Notes under the pieces: generated by a model | Database searches by the model: none | Told to the model about the DNA's origin: nothing | What the model saw: the letters and a program-made list of their open reading frames with translations, nothing else | Source: Burkholderia sp. BCC0322 | GTDB lineage: Bacteria > Pseudomonadota > Gammaproteobacteria > Burkholderiales > Burkholderiaceae | Assembly: GCF_902833045.1 (NCBI RefSeq) | Contig: NZ_CADFDU010000011.1 | Span: 124,001 to 188,000 of the forward strand | Direction: 5' to 3' | DNA: 64,000 nt | Made by a program: the position numbers and the translations under genes | In this document: piece by piece, positions 1-8,068 of the stretch | How positions within the stretch are numbered: the first letter of the stretch is position 1 | How the letters are laid out: each line of letters opens with the position of its first letter

Positions 1-369
1 ACTCGTGACGCCGGAACCGTTGCGCGCGACGAGCGCCTCGGCGTCGTTGATGTTGTCGAGCACCCAGAACAGCGAGATGTCGAGCCCCTGCGACAGGCCG
101 GCCGCGATCGGGCTCGAGCCGGCTTCGCCGAGCTGCACGGAGCCCGACGCGAGCGCGCGGATCACGTCGGCGCCGCTGTCGAGCTTGCGGAACGTCACCT
201 TGTAGCCGGTCGCCTTTTCGACTTCACCGCTCGCCTGCGCGTAGCGCCACGGCACGACCATGTCCTGGTACGCGATCACGACTTCGCGCGATTCGGCGTG
301 CGCCGCGCCGAGCGCGGCAAAGGCGGTCAGTGCGACGACGGCGCGGCGGATGAAGCTGAAACGGGACAT
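1..369 (-). CDS. tauA: TauA-like taurine/sulfonate ABC transporter substrate-binding protein (C-terminus outside window)
   Basis: Only the first 123 codons are in the window; the gene runs off the left edge. The protein opens with a signal peptide (basic MSRFSFIRR, hydrophobic stretch, AHA cleavage region), then a mature start of the form SREVVIAYQ. The segment KLDSGADVIRALASG followed by QLGEAGSSPIA matches the ligand-lobe pattern of TauA/SsuA periplasmic proteins that deliver taurine or alkanesulfonates to an inner-membrane importer. The start at 369 is preceded by a strong GGAG ribosome site, and a TATAGT box lies about 45 bases upstream. The rest of the transporter (ATPase, permease) would lie to the left. 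Taurine versus another sulfonate cannot be decided from this fragment. Confidence 0.75.
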   Translation of the reverse strand, partial: MSRFSFIRRAVVALTAFAALGAAHAESREVVIAYQDMVVPWRYAQASGEVEKATGYKVTFRKLDSGADVIRALASGSVQLGEAGSSPIAAGLSQGLDISLFWVLDNINDAEALVARNGSGVTS

Positions 370-411
370 GCGGCTCTCCTTCGGAATGCGGGCGTTGCTG
401 CGGGAGAGCCG

Positions 412-417
412 ACTATA
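412..417 (-). promoter_or_regulatory. Candidate -10 box of the tauA-like gene
   Basis: TATAGT on the minus strand about 43 bases before the start codon at 369. No good -35 hexamer is visible at the normal spacing, so an activator may be needed, as is usual for sulfonate genes (CysB/Cbl in other proteobacteria; inference). Confidence 0.4.
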
Positions 418-556
418 GGAGCTTTGCGCGCGGCGGGAGCGAACTTATCCTGCGAAGCTATCGATGCCGTTTCAGCTTTGCTTTTCATGCTCGACCGGAT
501 TGCGCGTCCGGTCGGGTGACGATTGCCGTGCGACCGCAGGAATGGCGGCCGCACCA

Positions 557-586
557 GCAAAAAAAGCCCGCATCGCTGCGGGCTTT
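557..586 (-). terminator. Intrinsic terminator of lipB-lipA
   Basis: On the minus strand a stem GCCCGC/GCGGGC (566-571 with 578-583, extended by AAA/TTT pairs) is followed by a run of T residues. It lies 38 bases after the lipA stop codon. Confidence 0.85.
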
Positions 587-623
587 GTTCGGGTTCGCCG
601 GAAGACAACGAAAGCAACGGCGC

Positions 624-1616
624 TCAGACCACCCCGGCCCCGTGCGCCTGCAGATCCGCGTGATAGCTCGACCGCACCATCGCGCCGACGGCCGCGTGCG
701 TGAAGCCCATCTTATACGCCTCTTCCTCGTACATCTTGAACGTATCCGGATGCACGTACGCACGCACCGGCAGGTGGTGCTCGGACGGCTGCAGGTACTG
801 GCCGATCGTCAGCATGTCGACGTCGTGCGCGCGCAGGTCGCGCATCACCTGCAGGATTTCCTCTTCCGTTTCGCCGAGGCCGACCATCAGGCCCGACTTC
901 GTCGCGACGTCCGGATGCAGCGCCTTGAAGTCCTTCAGGAGCTTCAGCGAGTGCGCGTAGTCCGAACCCGGGCGCGCTTCCTTGTACAGGCGCGGCACCG
1001 TTTCGAGGTTGTGGTTCATCACGTCCGGCGGCGCGGCGTTCAGGATCGAGATCGCGCGGTCGAGACGGCCGCGGAAATCCGGCGTCAGGATCTCGATGCG
1101 CGTTTCCGGCGACTGCTCGCGCACTTCGCGAATGCACTCGACGAAGTGGCCGGCGCCACCGTCGCGCAGGTCGTCGCGGTCGACGCTCGTGATCACCACG
1201 TACTTGAGCTTCAGCGCGGCGATCGTGCGCGCGAGGTTCTTCGGTTCATCCGCGTCGAGCGGATCGGGGCGGCCATGGCCGACGTCGCAGAACGGGCAGC
1301 GGCGCGTGCACTTGTCGCCCATGATCATGAACGTTGCCGTACCCTTGCCGAAGCATTCGCCGATGTTCGGGCAGCTCGCTTCCTCGCACACCGTATGCAG
1401 GTTGTGCTCGCGCAGGATCGTCTTGATCTCGTTGAAACGCGAACTGCCGGTGGCCGCCTTCACGCGGATCCACTCGGGCTTCTTCAGCTTCTCGATCGGA
1501 ATGACCTTGATCGGGATGCGCGCCGTCTTCGCCTGCGCCTTCTGCTTGGCGGTCGGATCGTAGGCAGCGGTCGCGGCCGAATCGGCCGGTGCGGGAGAAG
1601 CGGTAACGTCAGTCAT
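624..1616 (-). CDS. lipA: Lipoyl synthase
   Basis: Radical SAM enzyme of 330 aa that inserts two sulfur atoms into protein-bound octanoyl chains to form the lipoyl cofactor of pyruvate and 2-oxoglutarate dehydrogenases and the glycine cleavage system. Both cluster motifs are present: the auxiliary-cluster cysteines in [12 protein letters not shown] and the radical SAM set CTRRCPFC, plus the terminal RSSYHA motif with the serine ligand. Length is typical. Its start overlaps the end of lipB by 8 bases, so the two genes are one transcript and probably translationally coupled; a hairpin terminator follows. Confidence 0.97.
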   Translation of the reverse strand: MTDVTASPAPADSAATAAYDPTAKQKAQAKTARIPIKVIPIEKLKKPEWIRVKAATGSSRFNEIKTILREHNLHTVCEEASCPNIGECFGKGTATFMIMGDKCTRRCPFCDVGHGRPDPLDADEPKNLARTIAALKLKYVVITSVDRDDLRDGGAGHFVECIREVREQSPETRIEILTPDFRGRLDRAISILNAAPPDVMNHNLETVPRLYKEARPGSDYAHSLKLLKDFKALHPDVATKSGLMVGLGETEEEILQVMRDLRAHDVDMLTIGQYLQPSEHHLPVRAYVHPDTFKMYEEEAYKMGFTHAAVGAMVRSSYHADLQAHGAGVV

Positions 1617-2364
1617 TCGATTGTTCCAGTGCGTGCGGCTTGTCGGCGGCCGCGGATGCGCCGTCGAGGTTGGCGATCAGACGGCGCACCAGCGTATGGG
1701 CGACGTCGTTCCAGTCGGCGGCAACCTCGAGGCTCGCCATGTCGACGGTTTCCAGTCCGGCATAGCCGCACGGGTTGATCGCAAGAAACGGGCGCAGATC
1801 CATCTTCACGTTCAGGCTCAGCCCGTGATAGCTGCAGCCGTTACGGATCTTCAGGCCGAGGGCCGCGATTTTCGCGCCCTCGTGCACGCCGGATGCCACG
1901 TAGATCCCGGGCGCGCCCGCCTTGCGGACCGAAGCGAGATTATACGCCGCGAGGGTTTCGATCACGGCCTCCTCGATCTTCGTCACCAGCGTGCGCACCA
2001 TCAGCTTGCGCCGGCGCAGGTCCAGCAGCAGGTAGGCGACGATCTGGCCGGGGCCGTGGTAGGTGATTTGCCCGCCGCGGTCGACCTTCACGAGCGGCAC
2101 GCCGCTGTCGGCTACCAGCAGGTGGGCCGGGTCGCCGGCCTGGCCGAGCGTGTAGACGGGCGGGTGCTCGACCAGCCAGATCTCGTCGCCGGTGTCGGCC
2201 GTGCGCGTGTCGGTGAACGCGCGCATTGCGTCGAAACTCGCCTCGTAGGTCTCGACGCCCCGCCAGCGCACGGTGACCGACTGGGCCGGCTGATCCGGTG
2301 ACCCGGCGGGCGATGCGGAAACGGCAACAGGCGTGGACACGATGGAAACCGGCGAAACGGACAT
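1609..2364 (-). CDS. lipB: Octanoyl-[acyl-carrier-protein]:protein N-octanoyltransferase
   Basis: Transfers octanoate from acyl-carrier protein to the lipoyl domains of dehydrogenase E2 subunits, the step before LipA. The family signature [16 protein letters not shown] is at about residues 96-111, the catalytic lysine is in GAKIAALG (Lys165) and the catalytic cysteine in INPCG (Cys199). At 251 aa it carries about 28 extra N-terminal residues rich in Ser/Val/Pro compared with the E. coli enzyme. A TAAACT box ends only 7 bases before the chosen ATG, so either the mRNA is nearly leaderless or translation starts further in. Confidence 0.95.
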   Translation of the reverse strand: MSVSPVSIVSTPVAVSASPAGSPDQPAQSVTVRWRGVETYEASFDAMRAFTDTRTADTGDEIWLVEHPPVYTLGQAGDPAHLLVADSGVPLVKVDRGGQITYHGPGQIVAYLLLDLRRRKLMVRTLVTKIEEAVIETLAAYNLASVRKAGAPGIYVASGVHEGAKIAALGLKIRNGCSYHGLSLNVKMDLRPFLAINPCGYAGLETVDMASLEVAADWNDVAHTLVRRLIANLDGASAAADKPHALEQSND

Positions 2365-2371
2365 GGGCGGT

Positions 2372-2377
2372 AGTTTA
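2372..2377 (-). promoter_or_regulatory. Candidate -10 box of lipB-lipA
   Basis: TAAACT on the minus strand, 7 bases from the lipB ATG at 2364. Predicted transcription start falls at about the start codon, giving almost no leader. Confidence 0.4.
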
Positions 2378-2448
2378 CCGAAAACCCGTGGGTCTCGCCG
2401 GCCTGGGAGAAGGGACGGATCGCCGGTATCCGTCGGAGGAAATGATGG

Positions 2449-2775
2449 TCAGACGGTGCGCCATCCGTCATGGAGCAGCGCGGTCACGCGTTCGCGCAAC
2501 CGTGCCAGCCCGCCGAGCGCGACTTCCCGCGGCGGCCGCGACACCGAGAATGCCACGCACGTGCCCTCCCGGCCTTCCGCGCTGAGCCACAGCCGCTCGC
2601 CGCGGCGCAGCTTCAGCGTTTCACCGTCGACCAGGAAGTAGTCGTTGACGTCGTTGCTGCGCGTCGCCCACACCGGCCCGCGCTGCACCACCAGCCGCGT
2701 GCTGCGTTGCACCTTCATCGGCACGGTTTCGCCCGCGGGGATTTCGAACGTGATGCTTGAAGAAATTTCTTGCAT
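2449..2775 (-). CDS. DUF2917 family protein
   Basis: A 108-aa protein of unknown function that matches my memory of the beta-proteobacterial DUF2917 family: a small, mostly beta protein with a central segment GPVWATRSNDVNDYFLVDGETLKLRRG resembling a cupin-like fold (shown here only as a short excerpt of its hydrophobic/charged pattern). No signal peptide, membrane segment or catalytic motif is seen. I prefer the ATG at 2775, which has a GGAG site 6 bases upstream, over an in-frame TTG at 2790 that would overlap that site. It is transcribed divergently from the LysR regulator at 2878 with a shared control region, so that regulator may control it. Confidence 0.75.
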   Translation of the reverse strand: MQEISSSITFEIPAGETVPMKVQRSTRLVVQRGPVWATRSNDVNDYFLVDGETLKLRRGERLWLSAEGREGTCVAFSVSRPPREVALGGLARLRERVTALLHDGWRTV

Positions 2776-2806
2776 GATCGACTCCGCCAATAAATGCTTC
2801 GATGGC

Positions 2807-2812
2807 TACAAT
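2807..2812 (+). promoter_or_regulatory. Candidate -10 box of the LysR gene
   Basis: GGCTACAATCG context, the TACAAT type of -10 that recurs before several genes in this window. It is 65 bases before the LysR start, in the divergent region where a LysR operator for both genes is expected. Confidence 0.5.
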
Positions 2813-2877
2813 CGTAGTCACTTCAAGGCGTCCGACAAAACGACCAATTTTCACGTCGATGTGAGGAAAATTAGCAA

Positions 2878-3864
2878 ATGGACCTCCGCCAGCTACCTGC
2901 GCTGAACGCGATTCGCGCGTTCGAAGCCGCCGCCCGTCACGAGAATTTCTCGCGCGCCGCCGACGAGCTGTTCGTCACGCACGGCGCGGTCAGCCACCAG
3001 GTGCGCGCGCTCGAGGAGGAGCTCGGCGTGCAGCTGTTCACGCGCAACGGCAAGCGGCTGTGCCTGACCGACGCCGGCATGCGCTACGCACAGCAGATCC
3101 GCACCGCGCTGATGGTGATCGCCGATGCGACCCGCGACGTGCGCGCGAGCGACCGCGACCGGCGGCTCGTGGTGTCGATGCTGTCGTCGTTCGCCGCGCG
3201 CTTCATCACGCCGCGCATCGGCACGTTCATCGAGCGGCATCCGGAAATCGACGTCGAACTGCAGTCGACCAACTCGCTCACCGATTTCGCGCGCGACGAC
3301 GTCGATCTCGCGATCCGCTTCGGCCAGGGCAACTATCCGGGGCTGCATGTCGAGCCGCTGTTCGACGAGGTGTTCTTTCCGGCGTGCGCGCCGACGCTGA
3401 ACGGCGGCAAGCTGCCGCAAACGCCCGCCGATCTCGCGCACTACACCCTGCTGCGCTCGGACGACGAGCTGTGGCGCCCGTGGTTCGACGCGGCCGGGCT
3501 CAAGACGCTGACCGAGCCGAAGCGGGGGATTCTGTACCAGGATTCGTCGAACCTGCTGCTGGCCGCGATCGACGGCCAGGGCATCGCGCTGGTGCGCCGC
3601 TCGCTCGCGGTGCACGACCTGCTCGACGGACGCATCGTGCGCCTGTTCGACATCGACGGGCCGAGCCCGTGGCACTATTTCTTCGTGTGTCCGCCGCCGC
3701 TGCTGAACACGCCGCGCGTGCAGGCGTTCCGGAACTGGCTGTTCGAGGAAGTCGCCGAATACAAGCGGCTGTGCGACGAGCTGGACGCGCGGCGCGCGGC
3801 GGGAAAGCGTCCCGCCGAGTGCGCGCAGGAAGGAGGATGGAGGGCGCTTAGAGCACAACCTTGA
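2878..3864 (+). CDS. LysR-family transcriptional regulator, GcvA-like
   Basis: 328 aa. An N-terminal winged helix-turn-helix (about residues 6-65; NAIRAFEAAARHENFSRAA, then THGAVSHQVRALEEELG) is followed by a type 2 periplasmic-binding-fold effector domain (about 95-300). The wording of the HTH and the SFAARFITPRIGTF and DLAIRFGQG segments is that of the GcvA subgroup. The C-terminus has about 25 extra low-complexity residues and overlaps the end of the convergent ybeD gene by 17 bases. The ligand cannot be told from sequence; the divergent DUF2917 gene is the obvious first target. E. coli also has a LysR gene (ybeF) among its lip genes, at a different position. Confidence 0.9.
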   Translation: MDLRQLPALNAIRAFEAAARHENFSRAADELFVTHGAVSHQVRALEEELGVQLFTRNGKRLCLTDAGMRYAQQIRTALMVIADATRDVRASDRDRRLVVSMLSSFAARFITPRIGTFIERHPEIDVELQSTNSLTDFARDDVDLAIRFGQGNYPGLHVEPLFDEVFFPACAPTLNGGKLPQTPADLAHYTLLRSDDELWRPWFDAAGLKTLTEPKRGILYQDSSNLLLAAIDGQGIALVRRSLAVHDLLDGRIVRLFDIDGPSPWHYFFVCPPPLLNTPRVQAFRNWLFEEVAEYKRLCDELDARRAAGKRPAECAQEGGWRALRAQP

Positions 3865-4159
3865 CCATCGGATGGCCGGTCAGTGCGCGGTAGATGTTGT
3901 CGAGCTGTTCCTGGCTCGTCGCCCGCACGGTGATCGTGAGGCCCGTGTAATTGCCGCCGCTCGACGCACGCTCCTCGATCTTCTCGACATCGATCTCGTT
4001 GTCGTGAACGGCCACGACCTTGAAGATCGTGTCCTTGAACTCGGGGTGCGCCTTGCCCATGATCTTGATCGGGAAATCGCACGGGAACTCCAGCAGCGAC
4101 TCCTTCCGGGTATCGATCGCGCCGGTCACCTCGATGGTTTTGGTCGGTTCGCTCATCAT
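3848..4159 (-). CDS. ybeD: YbeD/DUF493 family protein
   Basis: 103 aa, the small ferredoxin-like-fold DUF493 family (E. coli YbeD) recognised by LLEFPCDFPIKIMGKAH and the C-terminal segment ending in MVKVVL. Function is unknown; conserved linkage to dacA and lipB suggests a role near lipoate or cell-wall metabolism. It begins inside the end of the transaminase gene (4-base ATGA overlap), so it is the last gene of the dac-dat-ybeD transcript. Confidence 0.93.
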   Translation of the reverse strand: MMSEPTKTIEVTGAIDTRKESLLEFPCDFPIKIMGKAHPEFKDTIFKVVAVHDNEIDVEKIEERASSGGNYTGLTITVRATSQEQLDNIYRALTGHPMVKVVL

Positions 4160-5082
4160 TTTCTCCGGGTTAGGTCAAACTGTTCAAACTCGCGCGCCTT
4201 CGCGCGCTGGTACGCGTCATACAACGCCGCGAACACGGGGCCAGGCTTGCCGCCCTGCACGGGCAGATCGTCGAGCGACGTGACGGGCAGCACTTCCTTC
4301 GTGGCCGACGTGATCATGATTTCGTCGGCCGCGCGCAACTCCACTTCGCTGATCTCGCGTGCAACGAACGGGATCTTGCATTCATCCGCCAGCTCCTCGA
4401 TCAGCGCGTAGCGGATCCCTTCGAGGATCTTGTTGCTGCGCGGCGGTGCGAGCAGTTCGCCGTTCTTCACGATCCACACGTTCGACGACGAGCCTTCCGT
4501 CAGGTTGCCGTCGCGCAGTTGCAGCGTCTCGAACGCATCGCGTTCGGCCGCATGCTGCGCCATCAGCACGTTGCCGAGCAGCGAGATCGACTTGATGTCG
4601 CAATGCAGCCAGCGGCGATCCTCGGCCGTCACGCAGCGCACGCCCTGCGCGCGTTCTTCGGCGGACGGCAGGCGCAGCGGGCTCGTCATCATGAACACCG
4701 TCGGCACCGCGTTCGCCGGGAACGCGTGGCCGCGCTTCGCGACGCCGCGCGTCACCTGCAGGTAGACGAGCGCGTTGCCGTCGCCGAGGCCTTCGGCGTT
4801 CGCCGCGACCACCCGCTCGATCAGCGCGCGCCAGCCCGCCGCATCGTGCGGGCTCGCGATGCCGATCTTCTTCAGGCTGCGCTCGAGCCGCGCCAGATGC
4901 TGCTCGATCCGGAACGGCACGTGCGCGCCGTCGTGCGCATAGACGGGAACGACTTCATACACGCCGTCGCCGAAGATGAACCCGCGGTCGAGCACCGGTA
5001 CGCGGGCTTCCGACAGCGGCACCATTTCCTCCTGCGACGACACGCTGAGGTAGACGATCGGTTCGAATTCGGCTTGGCTCAT
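4156..5082 (-). CDS. dat: D-amino-acid transaminase, class IV aminotransferase
   Basis: PLP-dependent fold-type IV enzyme of 308 aa. The N-terminal LDRGFIFGDGVYE pattern, the lysine-containing central part (DIKSISLLGNVLMAQ), the LTEGSSSNVWIV loop and the TSATKEVLPV loop are standard for D-alanine aminotransferase and the branched-chain aminotransferase relatives. D-amino-acid specificity is inferred mainly from its place directly after the D,D-carboxypeptidase gene (48-base gap) and overlap with ybeD. It would interconvert D-alanine and D-glutamate for peptidoglycan. An aminodeoxychorismate lyase is the main alternative within the fold. Confidence 0.85.
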   Translation of the reverse strand: MSQAEFEPIVYLSVSSQEEMVPLSEARVPVLDRGFIFGDGVYEVVPVYAHDGAHVPFRIEQHLARLERSLKKIGIASPHDAAGWRALIERVVAANAEGLGDGNALVYLQVTRGVAKRGHAFPANAVPTVFMMTSPLRLPSAEERAQGVRCVTAEDRRWLHCDIKSISLLGNVLMAQHAAERDAFETLQLRDGNLTEGSSSNVWIVKNGELLAPPRSNKILEGIRYALIEELADECKIPFVAREISEVELRAADEIMITSATKEVLPVTSLDDLPVQGGKPGPVFAALYDAYQRAKAREFEQFDLTRRK

Positions 5083-5130
5083 AACGATGACAGATGGGGA
5101 TGAAGTCGTGAAAACAAAGGCCCGTCGTGC

Positions 5131-6444
5131 TTACTTCTTCTTGCTGAACATCAGCAGGATCGAGTCCCAGATACGCCCGAAGATACCCGCTTCCGGCACC
5201 GCCTGCAGCGCGACGACCGGGAATTCCGACAGCGTCTTGCCGTCGGCGACGATCTTCACGGTGCCGACCTGCTGGCCTTGCGCGAGCGGCGCGATCAGCG
5301 GCGCGTTGACGTCGACTTCCGTCTTGACCTTGTCGCCGAGGCCGCGCGGCACGGTCGCCCACTGGTCGCCCTGCACGCCGACCTGCACGGTGTTGTCCTT
5401 GCCCTTGTAGATGCGCGGCGTCGAGATCGCCTGGCCGCCCTTGAACAGGCGCACCGAATCGAACGCGCTGTAGCCGTAGTTCAGCATCTTCATGCTGTCC
5501 TGCGTGCGCTCGCCTTCCTTCTGCTCGCCCATCATCACCGACACCAGGCGGCGCTGACCGTCCACACCCGGAATCGCGCGCTTCGCCGACGCGATCAGGC
5601 AGTAGCCGGCCGCTTGCGTATGGCCCGTCTTCAGGCCGTCGACCGTCGGGTCGAGCCACAGCAGCCGGTTGCGGTTGCCCTGGCGGATGTTGTTGTACTT
5701 GAATTCCTTCTCCGAGAAGATGCTGTAGTACTGCGGAAAATCGCGGATCAGGTGGGCGGACAGCTTCGCGAGGTCGCCGGCCGTCGTGTAGTGGTTCGGG
5801 TCGGGCATGCCGTTCACGTCGGCGAAGTGCGTGCCCTTCATGCCGAGGCGCTGCGCCTCGGCGTTCATCAGCGTGACGAACTGCCCTTCGCTGCCGCCGA
5901 CGAGTTCGGCCAGCGCGATCGCGGCGTCGTTGCCCGACTGGATGATCATCCCGTACACGAGATCGTGCACGGACACCGGCTTGTTCGCCTCGATGAACAT
6001 GCGCGACTCGTCGCGGCCGACGCGGCGCACGGCTTCGCTCGGCGTGACGATCTGCTCCATCGAGATCTTCTTCTTGTCGAGCGCCTCGAACACGAGGTAC
6101 GCCGTCATCAGCTTCGTGAGCGATGCGGGCTCGACGCGTTCATCGGCATTGCCCGACGCGAGCACCGTGTTGCTGGTCGCATCGACGAGCACCCACGAGC
6201 GCGCATTCACGCCCGGCGGCGGCACCGCGCCCGGCATGTAGGTCGCAGGCGCGCCGGTGAACTGCTCGGTGGCGGCCGGCGCTGCATGCGCGGCCCGGGC
6301 CTTGGCGGCCGGCTTCGCCTCGGCGACGACGATCGTCGACGCGAGCGCGACAGGCAGCATCACGCCGAGCGCGACGTTGCGCGCGGCGGTGCCGAAGGCG
6401 ATGGAAGAAGCGAGGGACTTGAGGCCTTGGGGAGACAGACGCAT
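5131..6444 (-). CDS. dacC: D-alanyl-D-alanine carboxypeptidase (PBP5/6 type)
   Basis: 437 aa, periplasmic low-molecular-mass penicillin-binding protein that trims the terminal D-alanine of peptidoglycan stem peptides. An export signal (residues about 20-45) precedes an Ala-rich spacer and the catalytic domain with SLTK (Ser108, Lys111), SGN (in IQSGNDAAIALAE) and KTG (in DGLKTGHTQ). A PBP5-type C-terminal beta domain and a terminal amphipathic membrane helix ending in SKKK follow. I start at 6444; a longer open frame to 6723 crosses the TATAAT promoter and is not credible. First gene of the dac-dat-ybeD group. Confidence 0.93.
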   Translation of the reverse strand: MRLSPQGLKSLASSIAFGTAARNVALGVMLPVALASTIVVAEAKPAAKARAAHAAPAATEQFTGAPATYMPGAVPPPGVNARSWVLVDATSNTVLASGNADERVEPASLTKLMTAYLVFEALDKKKISMEQIVTPSEAVRRVGRDESRMFIEANKPVSVHDLVYGMIIQSGNDAAIALAELVGGSEGQFVTLMNAEAQRLGMKGTHFADVNGMPDPNHYTTAGDLAKLSAHLIRDFPQYYSIFSEKEFKYNNIRQGNRNRLLWLDPTVDGLKTGHTQAAGYCLIASAKRAIPGVDGQRRLVSVMMGEQKEGERTQDSMKMLNYGYSAFDSVRLFKGGQAISTPRIYKGKDNTVQVGVQGDQWATVPRGLGDKVKTEVDVNAPLIAPLAQGQQVGTVKIVADGKTLSEFPVVALQAVPEAGIFGRIWDSILLMFSKKK

Positions 6445-6930
6445 GATCGATTCAGGCTGATGGCAGAAAGTGCGGTGCGAAACGCGCAGGGTTGAACGGC
6501 AAGGCGGCGGGCGTTTCGGGCACTCGCCCGAGATCGTCGGGCGACGCGAAACGCGCCGGTTGGACTCGTGCGGACGCGTTCGGTTCGCGGCCGTCGCGAG
6601 CGGGCGGACAGGCGGCGAAACGAGCGCCGCATGGGCCCAGCCGGGCCGCGGGCGAAGCGGAATGCGGCCATTATACGTGGCCGCGCGGGGCGTTTTCGCG
6701 AACCTGGCGCCCAACGGCCGCACATCGGCATCGGGCTCAGGGTGACGGCAAGCCGCACGTCATCGCACACGAAGCTGTGCGAAAGGCTCGCGCAGGCGAG
6801 GTGGAAGTCGGGTTGCGCCGCACGCTGCGGCGCGATGTCGCGCGGGGGGAACGCGCGTCCGGCGCGTGCCGGAGATTCCGTGCGAGAGGCGACGCGGGCT
6901 ACCGGCGTTACGCCGGCATCCGCGCACCGA
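6445..6930. other. 486-base gap holding the dacC promoter
   Basis: Holds the dacC promoter near 6670 and a leader of about 220 bases before the dacC start. The part from 6700 to 6930 is GC-rich with several short inverted repeats (for example around 6820-6835 and 6903-6920) but I see no gene, no T-tailed terminator and no RNA that I recognise. Confidence 0.5.
6670..6675 (-). promoter_or_regulatory. -10 box of dacC
   Basis: Perfect TATAAT on the minus strand. The implied 5' leader is about 220 bases, unusually long for this window. No consensus -35 is seen at 16-18 bases. Confidence 0.55.
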
Positions 6931-7575
6931 CTAGCGCCAGGCGTCGACGATGATGCGCTTCAGCACATGCAGCTTGCGATGCAGGAAATGCTCGGCGCCG
7001 GGGATCACGACGACCGGCAGTTCCTGCGGCCGCGCCCAGTCGTACACGGACGCGATCGGCACCGTGTCGTCGGTTTCGCCGTGGATCACGAGCGTGTTCT
7101 CCGGCACGTCGGCCACCTGCCAGCGGCTCGCGGCCGTGCCGACGAACACCATCCGCTCGATCGTCTCGCCCGCGTCGCGCAGCCGCTTCGCGACGTGCGA
7201 CAGCACGAACGTGCCGAACGAGAAGCCCGCGAGCACGAGCGGCAGGTCGGCATACGCAGGCTGCGCGCGCATGTGCGCGAGCACCGCGAGCAGGTCGTCG
7301 GCCTCGCCGGTGCCGTTGTCGTGCACGCCTTCGGTCGCGCCGACGCCGCGGAAGTTCGACCGGAACACGACGTAGTTCAGCTGCACGAGCGTGCGCGCGA
7401 GCGTCTGCGCGACCTTGTTGTCCATCGTGCCGCCGAACAGCGGATGCGGATGCGCGACCAGCGCGATGCCGCGCGGCGCGGCGCCGCCTTCGCGCACCGC
7501 GTCGGGGAGGTCGACCGCGATTTCGATCTGCCCGACCGGCCCCACGATCAGCGACTTCTGCGTATGAACGTTCAT
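6931..7575 (-). CDS. Alpha/beta hydrolase
   Basis: 214 aa, cytoplasmic alpha/beta hydrolase of the COG2945 type. The HPHPLFGGTMDNKV segment forms the oxyanion loop region, GFSFG carries the nucleophilic serine, and a late Asp (HGETDDTVP) and His (GAEHFLH) complete the triad. The substrate is unknown. It lies 13 bases after the 2Fe-2S protein gene and shares its promoter, so the two are one operon. Confidence 0.88.
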   Translation of the reverse strand: MNVHTQKSLIVGPVGQIEIAVDLPDAVREGGAAPRGIALVAHPHPLFGGTMDNKVAQTLARTLVQLNYVVFRSNFRGVGATEGVHDNGTGEADDLLAVLAHMRAQPAYADLPLVLAGFSFGTFVLSHVAKRLRDAGETIERMVFVGTAASRWQVADVPENTLVIHGETDDTVPIASVYDWARPQELPVVVIPGAEHFLHRKLHVLKRIIVDAWR

Positions 7576-7588
7576 TCGACCGGCCCGC

Positions 7589-7906
7589 TCAGATCTTCAG
7601 GCGGTCGACGACCTTGCCGTCGCGCAGGTGCGATTCGACGATCTCGTCGATGTCGGCCTGATCGACGTAGGTGTACCACGTGCCTTCCGGATACACGACC
7701 ATCACGGGCCCTTCCTCGCAGCGGTCGAGGCAGCCGGCCTTGTTGATGCGAACCTTGCCGGGCCCCGCGAGGCCGAGCTCCTTCACGCGCTTTTTCGCGT
7801 ATTCCTGCATGGTCTGCGCGTCGCATTGCGCGCAGCTCGGGCGTTCGGCGCCCGGTTCGCGCTGGTTCAGGCAGAAGAAGACGTGGTGCTGGTAGTAGGA
7901 ATCCAT
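7589..7906 (-). CDS. Thioredoxin-fold 2Fe-2S ferredoxin
   Basis: 105 aa (2Fe-2S) ferredoxin of the thioredoxin-like family. The expected four cluster cysteines can be read as those in FFCLNQ, SCAQC and NKAGCLDRCEEGP, where the last segment is diagnostic of this family (also seen in NuoE). Partner and redox role unknown; often annotated as a general electron carrier. Upstream is a TATAAT box at 7988-7993. Confidence 0.88.
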   Translation of the reverse strand: MDSYYQHHVFFCLNQREPGAERPSCAQCDAQTMQEYAKKRVKELGLAGPGKVRINKAGCLDRCEEGPVMVVYPEGTWYTYVDQADIDEIVESHLRDGKVVDRLKI

Positions 7907-7987
7907 GATGGTGACGAGCGGCCCGGCGCGAGGCCGTGCGGAAAGAGGGGCGGTTGCCGCTGCGCGGGGCAGCGGAGGATGCGGACG

Positions 7988-7993
7988 ATTATA
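7988..7993 (-). promoter_or_regulatory. -10 box of the ferredoxin-hydrolase operon
   Basis: TATAAT on the minus strand, about 82 bases before the ferredoxin start at 7906. The -35 region is not consensus. Confidence 0.5.
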
Positions 7994-8068
7994 GCGAGCG
8001 GCGCACGGCGCTGCCCGCGATACCGCTGCGGCCGCGTTATTGCAGCCGCAGCAGCCGCAGCCTCCGCG

